64,000 bases of DNA from assembly GCA_015056905.1 (NCBI GenBank), contig SVFI01000010.1, forward strand, positions 1 to 64,000, written 5' to 3'. Positions 1 to 7,484 of the stretch are shown here, piece by piece. The notes beneath the pieces were generated by a model. It worked only from the letters and a program-made list of their open reading frames with translations. It did not search any database and was not told the origin of the DNA. Source of the DNA: Lachnospiraceae bacterium. GTDB lineage: Bacteria; Bacillota; Clostridia; Lachnospirales; Lachnospiraceae. The position numbers and the translations under genes are program-made. Positions within the stretch are counted from its first letter, which is position 1. Each line of letters opens with the position of its first letter.

Positions 1-52
1 TCGCAGAGTTGCTCATAACAGAGCGTCCGTCTTGAAAAAGGCGAAACTACAT

Positions 53-124
53 GGCCCCGTGGTCAAGCGGTTAAGACATCGCCCTTTCACGGCGGTAACA
101 CGGGTTCGATTCCCGTCGGGGTCA
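53..124 (+). tRNA. tRNA-Glu (anticodon TTC)
   Basis: A 72-nt cloverleaf can be folded by eye. The acceptor GGCCCCG pairs with CGGGGTC (one G-T wobble), the anticodon loop is CTTTCAC with TTC, and the T arm contains GGTTCGATTCC. The discriminator base is A. CCA is not encoded. It is followed 14 nt later by tRNA-Cys and probably shares a transcript with it. Confidence 0.95.
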
Positions 125-138
125 CTAAAATTAAATAA

Positions 139-209
139 GGCGCCATAGCCAAGTGGTAAGGCAAAGGTCTGCAACACCTCTATCACCAGTTCGAATCTGG
201 TTGGCGCCT
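139..209 (+). tRNA. tRNA-Cys (anticodon GCA)
   Basis: A 71-nt cloverleaf with acceptor GGCGCCA/TGGCGCC, anticodon loop CTGCAAC (GCA) and T loop TTCGAAT. The discriminator base is T, as expected for tRNA-Cys. It is the second member of a two-tRNA cluster that ends at the terminator directly downstream. Confidence 0.95.
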
Positions 210-217
210 CTCAAGTG

Positions 218-256
218 AAATGCTGAGAATCAAAGTTTTGATTCTTGGCATTTTTT
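218..256 (+). terminator. Terminator of the tRNA pair
   Basis: An inverted repeat (AATGC-TG-AGAATCAAA against TTTGATTCT-TG-GCATT) is followed by a run of T. It separates the tRNA transcript from the next promoter, which begins only 16 bp later. Confidence 0.85.
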
Positions 257-271
257 GTTTGCTGTGCTTGC

Positions 272-300
272 TTGACGGTGATGAGATACTTTTTTATAAT
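272..300 (+). promoter_or_regulatory. Promoter of the small lipoprotein/radical SAM operon
   Basis: TTGACG and a perfect TATAAT are separated by 17 bp and lie 34 bp before the lipoprotein start codon. This is close to the sigma-A consensus and indicates that the pair is transcribed independently of the tRNAs. Confidence 0.8.
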
Positions 301-334
301 GAAATTAATTTCCGACAAAAAGGAGGGTGTTGTG

Positions 335-586
335 ATGAAAAATAAAAAAGTTCAGGCAATGTTAGCAACAACTGTTATGACAGCTGCTTTGATAGGCGGT
401 TGCGCATTTAATCCGGCAGAGGAAGAAATGTCGGAGGTATATGGACCTGCACCGTTTGTTGAGGAGGAGCAAGCGGTTGAATCCGAGCTGGAAGAAACCA
501 CGGAAGAAGAACAAATATCAGAAGATGATTTTGTGGCGGAATCGGAAGCAGAAGTATGTGTATATGGACCTGCACCGGTAGAATAA
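335..586 (+). CDS. Small acidic lipoprotein-like peptide with duplicated VYGPAP motif; candidate radical-SAM substrate
   Basis: 83 aa from the ATG, which lies 8 nt after AGGAGG (321-326). GTG at 332 is a less well-spaced alternative. Residues 1-22 form a basic then hydrophobic signal ending in a lipobox-like IGGC, so Cys23 could be lipidated. The rest is extremely rich in Glu and Asp, without recognisable domains. The motif VYGPAP occurs at residues 35-40 and again at 76-81, almost at the C terminus, the second copy directly after Cys75. The two copies are encoded by an identical 18-nt stretch (437-454 and 560-577). A radical SAM/SPASM enzyme starts 45 bp downstream on the same strand. Short precursor, repeated motif and adjacent maturase together suggest a ribosomally made, post-translationally modified peptide. 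That is inference. It could instead be an ordinary small lipoprotein. Confidence 0.7.
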   Translation: MKNKKVQAMLATTVMTAALIGGCAFNPAEEEMSEVYGPAPFVEEEQAVESELEETTEEEQISEDDFVAESEAEVCVYGPAPVE

Positions 587-630
587 ATACTTTAGTTATA
601 CTTATTTAAACAGTGACGGGAGGAAACCGG

Positions 631-1728
631 GTGACGGATAAATATGCGAATATATCGTTAGAACAAAAGAAACAGCATTTGGAACAGGTAAAAGAATATG
701 TTGATGGACTGTATCAAAAACCGAGTCTCGAAAGTTTGTTTATAGAGATGACGTTGAACTGTAATGAGCATTGTCGGCATTGCGGGAGCAAATGCGGGGA
801 TGTCAAGATGCAGGAGCAGTTAACAGATGCTGAAATATTGGGATTTTTACATGATTTAAAAGGAAAAGTGAACAAAAAACCTTTTTTAAATATCACAGGT
901 GGAGAGCCTTTGCTTCGTCCGGGGTTTATAGAACTCATGCATGATATTACGGGAATGGGTTACAACTGGGGAATGACGTCAAATGGGACGTTGATTGATG
1001 AGGCAATGGTGGAAAAATTAAAGTATGCAGGGATGAAAACCGTGTCGATTAGTATTGATGGTTTAGAAGATACTCATAATTGGTTCCGCCAGACGAAGGA
1101 TGGCTATATCAAATCAATGAAAGCAATTGGATTGCTTGTAAAGGAATCTTTTAAAAATGTGATGGTGACAACAGTTGTCCATAAACGTAATATTGAGCAG
1201 CTTTATGAGATGTATGAAGTAATGAAGTCCACGGGGATTGATACATGGCGACTTATTAATGTGGAGCCGATTGGAAGGGCTAAGGACAATAAAGAGCTGC
1301 TTCTTGAAGATGCTGATTACAAGGTATTGCTTGATTTTATTAAAGAAAACAGAGAAAAGGAAGAGCGGTTTGAGATTTGCTTCGGCTGCAATCATTGGCT
1401 CGGTGCGGAGAATGAACATCGGTTCAGAAACTGGTACTACAAATGTGCTGCAGGCATTAAAACCGGAGGGATTTTCTATAACGGAGACATTGGAGCATGT
1501 CTTGATATTGACAGAAAACCTCAGACAATCCAGGGGAACATCCGCAGGGATGATTTTATAGAAGTATGGAACCATAAATTTGAGGTGTTCCGATACAATA
1601 GGGCGGATTCCAGCGAGCATTGTAAACACTGCAGTGAGAAAGAATACTGTCGCGGTGACGGATTTCATACATGGAATTTGGAAGAAAATAAGCCGGAACT
1701 GTGTTTGTTTGAAAAATATTGTAACTAA
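631..1728 (+). CDS. Radical SAM/SPASM domain protein (candidate peptide maturase)
   Basis: 365 aa from GTG 631, which has GGGAGG at 618-623 seven nt upstream. An upstream in-frame GTG at 613 has no comparable ribosome site. The radical SAM cluster motif CX3CX2C is at Cys44/48/51 and is followed by the GGEP motif (residues 90-93) that contacts the SAM methionine. The C-terminal part is SPASM-like, with Cys272, Cys290, a CX2CX5C group at 331/334/340 and Cys358, enough to hold auxiliary iron-sulfur clusters. Extra cysteines are at 55, 250, 253 and 364. SPASM proteins typically modify peptides or proteins (established for the family). The adjacent acidic YGPAP peptide is the obvious substrate candidate (inference). 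The specific subfamily was not recognised. Confidence 0.85.
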   Translation: MTDKYANISLEQKKQHLEQVKEYVDGLYQKPSLESLFIEMTLNCNEHCRHCGSKCGDVKMQEQLTDAEILGFLHDLKGKVNKKPFLNITGGEPLLRPGFIELMHDITGMGYNWGMTSNGTLIDEAMVEKLKYAGMKTVSISIDGLEDTHNWFRQTKDGYIKSMKAIGLLVKESFKNVMVTTVVHKRNIEQLYEMYEVMKSTGIDTWRLINVEPIGRAKDNKELLLEDADYKVLLDFIKENREKEERFEICFGCNHWLGAENEHRFRNWYYKCAAGIKTGGIFYNGDIGACLDIDRKPQTIQGNIRRDDFIEVWNHKFEVFRYNRADSSEHCKHCSEKEYCRGDGFHTWNLEENKPELCLFEKYCN

Positions 1729-1732
1729 ACAG

Positions 1733-1763
1733 CAAAAGAGACCTTTGGAAAGGTCTCTTTTTA
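1733..1763 (+). terminator. Terminator after the radical SAM gene
   Basis: AAAGAGACCTTT and AAAGGTCTCTTT form a near-perfect hairpin followed by T residues. The A-rich 5' side means it could also act on the convergent XRE gene that ends 10 bp further on. Confidence 0.85.
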
Positions 1764-1773
1764 TACATTACAG

Positions 1774-2100
1774 CTACTTTTTAGGATCATTTTTGTGCTT
1801 ATATGTTAAATAAGCAATGTATTTTTTAAGTTCAATTTCTTCACAGGCAGGGAAATTTCTCGGCAGTTTGACCAGCTGATATTCATTGCTGTAAGCGTTA
1901 GGTATATCTGTTAATCCGAGTAAATAGTCCACAGAAACATTAAAATATTTGGCAAGGATAATTTTTATTTCATCCGGTGGCTCCGAACGTCCGCGTTCAT
2001 AAGAAGAAATGGAATGTTTGTTTATGTTAAGGATTTCGCCCAGTTCATCCTGCGACAAGCCTCTGTCTTTGCGCAAATCATAAAGTCGTTCACCTATCAA
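1774..2100 (-). CDS. XRE-family helix-turn-helix transcriptional regulator
   Basis: 108 aa. Residues 4-58 form a Cro/CI-type HTH (LRKDRGLSQDELGEIL, then the recognition helix around NKHSISSYERGRSEP), ending in the FNVSVDYLLGLTD signature common to Firmicutes regulators. The C-terminal ~45 residues are basic and unassigned, and no sensor domain is visible. On the minus strand, AGGCAGGTG precedes the ATG. It is convergent with the radical SAM gene, so a regulatory link to that operon is possible but not shown. A cluster of TAGAC-like repeats in its own upstream region could be its operator. Confidence 0.85.
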   Translation of the reverse strand: MIGERLYDLRKDRGLSQDELGEILNINKHSISSYERGRSEPPDEIKIILAKYFNVSVDYLLGLTDIPNAYSNEYQLVKLPRNFPACEEIELKKYIAYLTYKHKNDPKK

Positions 2101-2157
2101 AATATCACCTGCCTTTTTTCTTTATATTATAAGGAAAAAAAGAGCGAATTATAAAAA

Positions 2158-2191
2158 GTGGACGATTAGTCTATAAATTTAAAAAGTAGAC
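2158..2191. promoter_or_regulatory. Possible operator upstream of the XRE gene
   Basis: Three TAGAC-like half sites are grouped here: GTGGAC (2158-2163), GTCTAT as its inverted partner (2169-2174) and GTAGAC (2186-2191). The first two form an inverted repeat with a 5-bp spacer. They lie about 60-90 bp upstream of the XRE start, where autoregulation would occur. This is a visual motif only. Confidence 0.35.
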
Positions 2192-2217
2192 AGATAATAG
2201 AGCGAATGATAGATTAT

Positions 2218-2817
2218 TTATATGAGATGATATTTTTTCAGTTCTTCATAAATTTTGTTCACGGGAAGTCCGACTACATTGAAGTAATCACCTTCGATTC
2301 CGGATATATGGCGGCTGAAGTATCCCTGGATAGCGTAGCTTCCGGCCTTGTCGTATACGTTTTCGGAACCGTCGATGTAATCTATGATTTCCTGCTCGGA
2401 TAATTGATTTACGTGAACGTGCGTACAGGCATAGGAAGTATATGTCTGATAATGAGACCCTTTGATGTGTACAAGAGAAAAACCGGTATATACTTCGTGT
2501 GACTTACCGGAGATGGCGTTTAGCATACGAAAAGCATCATCTCGGTCGGATGGTTTGCCGAGAATGATACCGTTATTATAGACAATTGTATCTGCCCCGA
2601 TAACGAGAATTTCGTCGCACATATCAGATGTTTGCGCCGGGAAATAGTGTGTGGCAACATCTGCGGCCTTTTGCGAGGCGAGGTCCATGACATATTGGGA
2701 AGGATTCTCAAACACGGTGTTTTCTTCACAGGAAGATGTGTGAACGATAAAGTTGGGGAATATATTTTTCAGTAATTCCTGTCTCCTGGGAGAGGCGGAT
2801 GCGAGTACAATTTGCAT
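2218..2817 (-). CDS. maf: Maf family nucleoside triphosphate pyrophosphatase
   Basis: 199 aa, the normal Maf length. The N terminus has the family signature LASASPRRQELL (residues 5-16). Further on are ADTIV (about 75), LGKPSDRDDAFRML (about 85-98) and the C-terminal GSYAIQG region with a GDYFNVVGLP ending typical of the family. Maf proteins hydrolyse non-canonical or modified nucleoside triphosphates to monophosphates and are linked to septum inhibition in Bacillus (family knowledge). It stands alone on the minus strand, divergent from the GGDEF gene with 97 bp between the two starts. Confidence 0.93.
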   Translation of the reverse strand: MQIVLASASPRRQELLKNIFPNFIVHTSSCEENTVFENPSQYVMDLASQKAADVATHYFPAQTSDMCDEILVIGADTIVYNNGIILGKPSDRDDAFRMLNAISGKSHEVYTGFSLVHIKGSHYQTYTSYACTHVHVNQLSEQEIIDYIDGSENVYDKAGSYAIQGYFSRHISGIEGDYFNVVGLPVNKIYEELKKYHLI

Positions 2818-2843
2818 GATAATAGTTTCCTTTCAATAGATTC

Positions 2844-2872
2844 TTGAACAATGAAAAATAATATACTATAAT
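2844..2872 (+). promoter_or_regulatory. Promoter of the sensor-GGDEF/sirtuin operon
   Basis: TTGAAC and TATAAT are separated by 17 bp. The GTG start of the downstream gene is 42 bp further on, preceded by AAGGAG. Confidence 0.75.
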
Positions 2873-2914
2873 TATAATAACTGATATTTGTGTGTAAAAG
2901 CAAGGAGTTAAGAA

Positions 2915-5239
2915 GTGGGATCAAAACGATTAAACATTGCATTGCTGGTAAGTGAACTGGAGGATGCATTCGGACGGGGTTTGTGCGAGGGTGCAAATTC
3001 TGCGGCCAAGGAAATCGACGCCAATCTATTTATTTTTCCGGGGAAATATATTGACGCCGATTACAACGACATATATCGTACGGGATATGACTATCAGCTT
3101 AACAGTTTGTTTGACTATGCCAAATTAAATGACATAGATGTTTTTGTTGTGTGTCTGGGTACCATCGGTGCGAATATAAATGTGGAAAAACGTCTGGAAT
3201 TCCTCATGAAATTTGAAAAACCGGTGATTGTCATCGCTGCTAAGACGGAAGGATTCCCGAATGTTTATTTTGATAATAAGACGGGCTTGAAGGCCGGAAT
3301 TAAACATCTCATTGAAGAACATGGACGTAAGCATATCGGATTTGTCAGCGGACCGGCAACAAGTGAAGACTCCAAGGAGAGACTTGCTGCATACAGAGAG
3401 ACCTTGAAAGAGTGCGGAATCCCGTACAATGAGAATTATGTCGTATATGGCAATTTTACAGAATACAGTGAAGAGATTGTGTATTCGCTGATGAAGCAGA
3501 ACCCGAACCTGGATGCGGTTGTGTTTGCAAATGACTTGATGGCAATCGGCGGATACAGAGTATTCAAAGAACTCGGGCTTGATGTAGGTGAAGATATTTC
3601 GGTTCTCGGATTTGATGATGCATCTTGTGCTTTGACGTTGGAGCCGAACCTTTCGACCATCAAGGCTGATCCGGTAGATTTGGCATATCAGGCGATTATC
3701 AATGCGGAAGCTATATTGGACGGGGATATCGATGAGATTGTTATTCCGTCGGTTCCTGTTATTCGCGCTTCATGTGGATGTCGCAAGAGATACGTTGCGG
3801 ATTTTGACATGGGAGCAAAAGAGATGTTTGATCTGAAGCGCAAGGAGGAAGTTCTTGCCAAGATATATGAATATTTATTGGGACGTAATGTGAACCAGCC
3901 GAAGACAGCGGCGTTAAAGAGCAGCATTTCTGAGTACTTTGCATTTGTCTCACAGAGAATTGTGTCACAGGATGTACAGAATCAAGAGTTTATGAGACTG
4001 TATCATATGATGCGCAGTATCCTCTATATGAATCTGGAACCATATACGAGTATGTCGAGGGTGACCGAATTGTTCGGAAGCATATATAATATGTTGCGCA
4101 GTCTGATGGAGGACGAGAAACATCTTCGTCTGCTCAGTGAGATATACTATATGATTTATGCGGATGTCGTAACGCATCAAAACAAGGTTTCCATATCGAA
4201 AGAGGCGGAGGCAGACCTTCTTAATTACATCGCGACAACATTTACGAGAGATATAATGAATTTCTCTATCGGGGATGACAGGGCATATTTTTCCATTATG
4301 GAGAAATTGTCGAGTCTGCATTATATCAGTGCATATTTATGTCTTTTTCCGGAAAAGCTTATTCGACGAAAAAATGAGCCGTACGAGATTCCTGAGGATA
4401 TTCTTTTGAAGACATATATGGACCGAAGCGAGATGGGATGGTTGGATGCAGATGAGCAGAAAACGAAGTTTAACAATCTTGTGACGGATTTGTATTGCGA
4501 GAGAGAAAATCGAGTGACGGTTATCGTGAACTTACTATTTTCCAATCTCGAACAGTTCGGAATATTTATCAGTGAGATTGAGGAGGGGTATTTGCACAAT
4601 TGTGTTCCGATCGGATACCAGATGAGTGCGGCGGTTAAGACGATTGAGCTGCTGAAAGAAAATTCATTCATGATGGAGCAGCTAAAGAAGAATATAGATG
4701 AAATCAAAGAGAAAAATCAGATTTTAGATGAAATTTCCAAGTCGGATGAGTTGACGCAGATTTATAACAGACGAGGCTTTTTGACGATGGCGCAGCGGAA
4801 GATTACACACGCGGCCAACAGAGGAAAGAAGGCGTTTGTCATCTATGCAGATATGAATAATCTTAAGATAATTAATGATCGTTTCGGACATGAGGAAGGG
4901 GATTATTCTCTCAGGTTAATTGCTGAAATTCTCAAAGAGGTCTTTGATAAAGACAGTATTGTCGGACGATTCGGCGGTGATGAGTTCGTGGCGTTTACAT
5001 ACGCATCGGAAGACAAAACGGCGAAGAGCATTCGAAGGAAAGTCGCTGAAATTGCAAAGCAAAAGAACGAAGGTAACGGCAAACCATATTATGTGAGTAT
5101 GAGTGTCGGAATCTGTGAGTTTGAATGTGGGCGTGATGTCGATTTGAAAGATCTGATGGATAAAGCAGATGTTGATCTTTACATTGAAAAGAAACATAAG
5201 AGAAGTAATGTTTTGAAAAATGAAGATGAGGCGATTTAA
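2915..5239 (+). CDS. Diguanylate cyclase with N-terminal LacI-type periplasmic-binding-like sensor domain
   Basis: 774 aa from GTG, with AAGGAG seven nt upstream. Residues 1-290 resemble the sugar-binding core of LacI/GalR regulators (openings like NIALLVSELEDAFGRGLCEGA, FVSGPATSEDSKERLAAYRETL, AVVFANDLMAIGGYRVFKELG, SVLGFDDA), but there is no helix-turn-helix and no signal peptide, so the sensor is probably cytoplasmic. Residues about 300-600 are helical and unassigned. A GGDEF domain follows, from DELTQIYNRRGFL (about 609) to GRFGGDEF (about 687), with intact catalytic residues, so it should make c-di-GMP from GTP. The product-inhibition RxxD site is absent (DKDS at that position). It overlaps the sirtuin gene by 1 nt. 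Confidence 0.88.
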   Translation: MGSKRLNIALLVSELEDAFGRGLCEGANSAAKEIDANLFIFPGKYIDADYNDIYRTGYDYQLNSLFDYAKLNDIDVFVVCLGTIGANINVEKRLEFLMKFEKPVIVIAAKTEGFPNVYFDNKTGLKAGIKHLIEEHGRKHIGFVSGPATSEDSKERLAAYRETLKECGIPYNENYVVYGNFTEYSEEIVYSLMKQNPNLDAVVFANDLMAIGGYRVFKELGLDVGEDISVLGFDDASCALTLEPNLSTIKADPVDLAYQAIINAEAILDGDIDEIVIPSVPVIRASCGCRKRYVADFDMGAKEMFDLKRKEEVLAKIYEYLLGRNVNQPKTAALKSSISEYFAFVSQRIVSQDVQNQEFMRLYHMMRSILYMNLEPYTSMSRVTELFGSIYNMLRSLMEDEKHLRLLSEIYYMIYADVVTHQNKVSISKEAEADLLNYIATTFTRDIMNFSIGDDRAYFSIMEKLSSLHYISAYLCLFPEKLIRRKNEPYEIPEDILLKTYMDRSEMGWLDADEQKTKFNNLVTDLYCERENRVTVIVNLLFSNLEQFGIFISEIEEGYLHNCVPIGYQMSAAVKTIELLKENSFMMEQLKKNIDEIKEKNQILDEISKSDELTQIYNRRGFLTMAQRKITHAANRGKKAFVIYADMNNLKIINDRFGHEEGDYSLRLIAEILKEVFDKDSIVGRFGGDEFVAFTYASEDKTAKSIRRKVAEIAKQKNEGNGKPYYVSMSVGICEFECGRDVDLKDLMDKADVDLYIEKKHKRSNVLKNEDEAI

Positions 5240-5958
5240 TGAAACCATTGGAACAGTTACAGGAATGGATTGATCAAAGTGCCAATATTGTCTTTTTCGG
5301 CGGCGCAGGTGTTTCTACCGAAAGCGGAATTCCGGATTTTCGCAGTGTCGACGGATTGTACAATCAGAAGTATGATTATCCGCCGGAAACGATTTTAAGT
5401 CACACTTTTTATATGCGTAAGACGGAAGAGTTTTATCGTTTTTACAGGGATAAAATGCTCTGTCTCACGGCGCAGCCGAATGCAGCGCACAGGAAGCTTG
5501 CAGAGCTTGAGGCGGCTGGGAAACTGAAAGCGGTCGTAACGCAGAATATTGACGGGCTCCATCAGGCGGCGGGCAGTCAAAAAGTGTTGGAACTGCATGG
5601 AAGTGTATTGCGTAACTACTGTACGAAATGTGGAAAATTTTTTGATGCGCATTATATTTTGGAAAGTGAAGGCGTACCGGTTTGTGATTGCGGTGGGACG
5701 ATAAAACCGGATGTTGTTCTGTATGAGGAAGGTCTGGATGATCAGATCATAGCAGAGTCTATCCGGTGTATCAGAGAGGCAGATATGCTTATTATAGGCG
5801 GCACTTCGCTTGCTGTTTATCCGGCGGCGGGACTCATTGATTATTATCAGGGAAATAAGCTGGTACTTGTCAATAAAACTCCGACACCGCGCGATGCGAT
5901 GGCAGATTTGGTTGTCAGTGGAAGCATTGGTGAGTTGTTTGAGCAGATAAAAGTGTGA
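5239..5958 (+). CDS. cobB: Sir2-family NAD-dependent protein deacylase (sirtuin)
   Basis: 239 aa. The NAD-binding motif GAGVSTESGIPDFRS is at about residues 22-36, TQNIDGLH at about 98-105 and the catalytic HGS at about 118. Two CX2C pairs for zinc follow (CTKCGKF and CDCGG). GGTSLAVYPAAGL near the C terminus completes the Rossmann core. Sirtuins remove acetyl or acyl groups from lysines using NAD. The start codon overlaps the stop of the GGDEF gene by 1 nt, so the two are translationally coupled. Confidence 0.93.
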   Translation: MKPLEQLQEWIDQSANIVFFGGAGVSTESGIPDFRSVDGLYNQKYDYPPETILSHTFYMRKTEEFYRFYRDKMLCLTAQPNAAHRKLAELEAAGKLKAVVTQNIDGLHQAAGSQKVLELHGSVLRNYCTKCGKFFDAHYILESEGVPVCDCGGTIKPDVVLYEEGLDDQIIAESIRCIREADMLIIGGTSLAVYPAAGLIDYYQGNKLVLVNKTPTPRDAMADLVVSGSIGELFEQIKV

Positions 5959-5967
5959 GAGGCGGAC

Positions 5968-6150
5968 ATGGAGTATCAGGTTGGCGATATTGTGACATTA
6001 AAAAAGCAGCATCCATGCGGCGCTAAGCAGTGGGAAATTCTCCGGGTCGGAGCAGATTTCCGGCTCAAGTGCACAGGGTGTGGGCACCAGGTTATGATAG
6101 CACGTAAATTAGTGGAAAAAAACACAAAAGACCTTCAAAAAAAGGCTTGA
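5968..6150 (+). CDS. DUF951 family protein
   Basis: 60 aa. It contains VGDIVTLKKQHPCGAKQWEILRVGADFRLKCTGCGH, the typical DUF951 core with a HPCG segment and a CTGCGH pair that could bind metal. Function is unknown. DUF951 genes commonly sit near rpsF/ssb or ychF in Firmicutes (general knowledge). It lies 9 bp after the sirtuin and the rpsF promoter overlaps its stop codon. Confidence 0.88.
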   Translation: MEYQVGDIVTLKKQHPCGAKQWEILRVGADFRLKCTGCGHQVMIARKLVEKNTKDLQKKA

Positions 6151-6175
6151 AAAGATTGTCTCCTTATGGTATTAT
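6147..6175 (+). promoter_or_regulatory. Promoter of rpsF-ssb-rpsR
   Basis: TTGAAA and TATTAT are separated by 17 bp and overlap the end of the DUF951 gene. The leader to rpsF is about 70 nt. I could not match it with confidence to the S6:S18-binding leader structure. Confidence 0.65.
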
Positions 6176-6252
6176 AAGTTTCTGTGAAATATTATAATAA
6201 TTCCTTGCTTCTTCCATAGAGAAGGGGCCAGAGACCAAAAGGAGGTAACAGC

Positions 6253-6543
6253 ATGAACAAATATGAATTAGCCGTTGCTGTAAGTGCGAAAATCGAAGAC
6301 GACGAAAGAGCTGCTGTCGTAGAGAAAGTGAAAGCTTACGTCGAGAGATTTGGTGGACAGATCACAAATGTTGATGAATGGGGTAAGAAGAGATTAGCTT
6401 ACGAAGTTCAGCACATGAAAGAAGCTTTCTACTATTTCATTCAGTTCGATGCAGCGCCGACAGCGCCAGCAGAAATCGAAAATCGCGTTCGTATTATGGA
6501 AAATGTCGTAAGATTTTTGTGCGTAAGACAGGACGAGGCATAA
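6253..6543 (+). CDS. rpsF: 30S ribosomal protein S6
   Basis: 96 aa, the usual length. It shows the S6 fold signature: KYELAVAVSAKIEDDE at the start, the conserved WGKKRLAYEVQHMKEAFYYFIQF in the middle and ENVVRFLCVR at the end. S6 binds S18 on the 30S platform. An AAAGGAGGTAACAGC ribosome site precedes the ATG. It is the first gene of the classical rpsF-ssb-rpsR operon. Confidence 0.97.
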   Translation: MNKYELAVAVSAKIEDDERAAVVEKVKAYVERFGGQITNVDEWGKKRLAYEVQHMKEAFYYFIQFDAAPTAPAEIENRVRIMENVVRFLCVRQDEA

Positions 6544-6561
6544 GAAGAAAGTAGGAAAACT

Positions 6562-6996
6562 ATGAATAAAGTAATTCTAATGGGGCGTTTAACAAGAGAT
6601 CCGGAGGTTAGATATTCGCAGGGTGAAACACCGATGGCGATTGCGAGATATTCATTGGCAGTAGATCGCAGATTTAACCGTAATAGTCAGGATGGCCAGA
6701 CAGCAGATTTTATTAACTGCGTTGCGTTTGGCAGAAATGGTGAGTTTGCAGAGAAATATCTCCGCAAAGGAACTAAGATTTTAGCAGAAGGTCGTATTCA
6801 GACAGGAAGCTATACCAACAAAGACGGTGTGAAAGTGTACACGACGGAAGTTGTTGTAGAGAATCAGGAGTTTGCAGAGAGCAAAGGTTCTCAGGGAGAG
6901 GGCGGATACGCTCCGGCTCCGAGCGCAGCACCTGCACCGGCTGATGACGGTTTTATGAACATTCCGGATGGTATTGAAGAACTGCCTTTCAGTTAG
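6562..6996 (+). CDS. ssb: Single-stranded DNA-binding protein
   Basis: 144 aa. The OB fold starts MNKVILMGRLTRDPEVRYSQG and includes FINCVAFGRNGEFAEKYLRKGT and EGRIQTGSYTNKDG. A Pro/Ala-rich linker (about 112-127) leads to an acidic tail ending EELPFS. The usual SSB tip ends in Pro-Phe at the very C terminus. Here one extra Ser follows, which might alter partner binding. It sits between rpsF and rpsR as in most bacteria. Confidence 0.97.
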   Translation: MNKVILMGRLTRDPEVRYSQGETPMAIARYSLAVDRRFNRNSQDGQTADFINCVAFGRNGEFAEKYLRKGTKILAEGRIQTGSYTNKDGVKVYTTEVVVENQEFAESKGSQGEGGYAPAPSAAPAPADDGFMNIPDGIEELPFS

Positions 6997-7024
6997 AATG
7001 TAGCAGACAAATGGAGGTAATATC

Positions 7025-7288
7025 ATGGCTTATAATAAAGCAGACAAAGCTGATTCTCCTATGAAGAGAAGAGGCGGAATGCGCAGAAGAAAAAAAGTTT
7101 GCGTATTTTGTGGAAAAGATAACACAATCGATTACAAAGATGTAAATAAATTAAAAAGATACGTATCTGAAAGAGGAAAAATTCTTCCTCGCCGTATCAC
7201 AGGAAACTGTGCAAAACATCAGAGAGCTCTTACAGTTGCAATCAAGAGAGCACGTCATTTAGCTCTGATGCCATATACATGTGACTAA
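7025..7288 (+). CDS. rpsR: 30S ribosomal protein S18
   Basis: 87 aa. The core contains [40 protein letters not shown] and the terminal [14 protein letters not shown], all diagnostic of S18. The CVFC pair together with a later Cys and His (NCAKH) suggests the zinc-binding (C+) form. AATGGAGGTAATATC precedes the start. It is the last gene before a strong terminator. Confidence 0.97.
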   Translation: MAYNKADKADSPMKRRGGMRRRKKVCVFCGKDNTIDYKDVNKLKRYVSERGKILPRRITGNCAKHQRALTVAIKRARHLALMPYTCD

Positions 7289-7304
7289 ATTGTATACGTA
7301 AATG

Positions 7305-7347
7305 TAAGCCTTTGAGTGTTGATGATTCAACGCTTAGAGGCTTTTTT
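7305..7347 (+). terminator. Terminator of the rpsF operon
   Basis: AAGCCTTTGAGTGTTGA and TCAACGCTTAGAGGCTT form a long hairpin with a short loop, followed by T residues. Confidence 0.9.
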
Positions 7348-7418
7348 GTTGTTCGCAGGAAAAGGGTGGATTATCATTGTGCACAGAAACAGATTGTACA
7401 TTTTATACATTAGTGACA

Positions 7419-7447
7419 TTGTAAGAAACAGCATGCTTATTTATAAT
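7419..7447 (+). promoter_or_regulatory. Promoter of the secreted paralogue pair
   Basis: TTGTAA and a perfect TATAAT are separated by 17 bp. The start codon is 37 bp downstream, preceded by AAAGGAGGAAACGAA. Confidence 0.75.
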
Positions 7448-7484
7448 AAAAAATGATTTTATCATTCATAAAGGAGGAAACGAA

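Noticed and set aside
245..334. Upstream extension of the small lipoprotein to 245
   Set aside because: That start lies inside the tRNA terminator and upstream of the promoter at 272-300. The signal peptide begins naturally at 335.
6176..6252. S6:S18-binding leader motif upstream of rpsF
   Set aside because: The region has the right position and size, but I could not draw a convincing version of the conserved stem and bulge. A covariance search would settle it.
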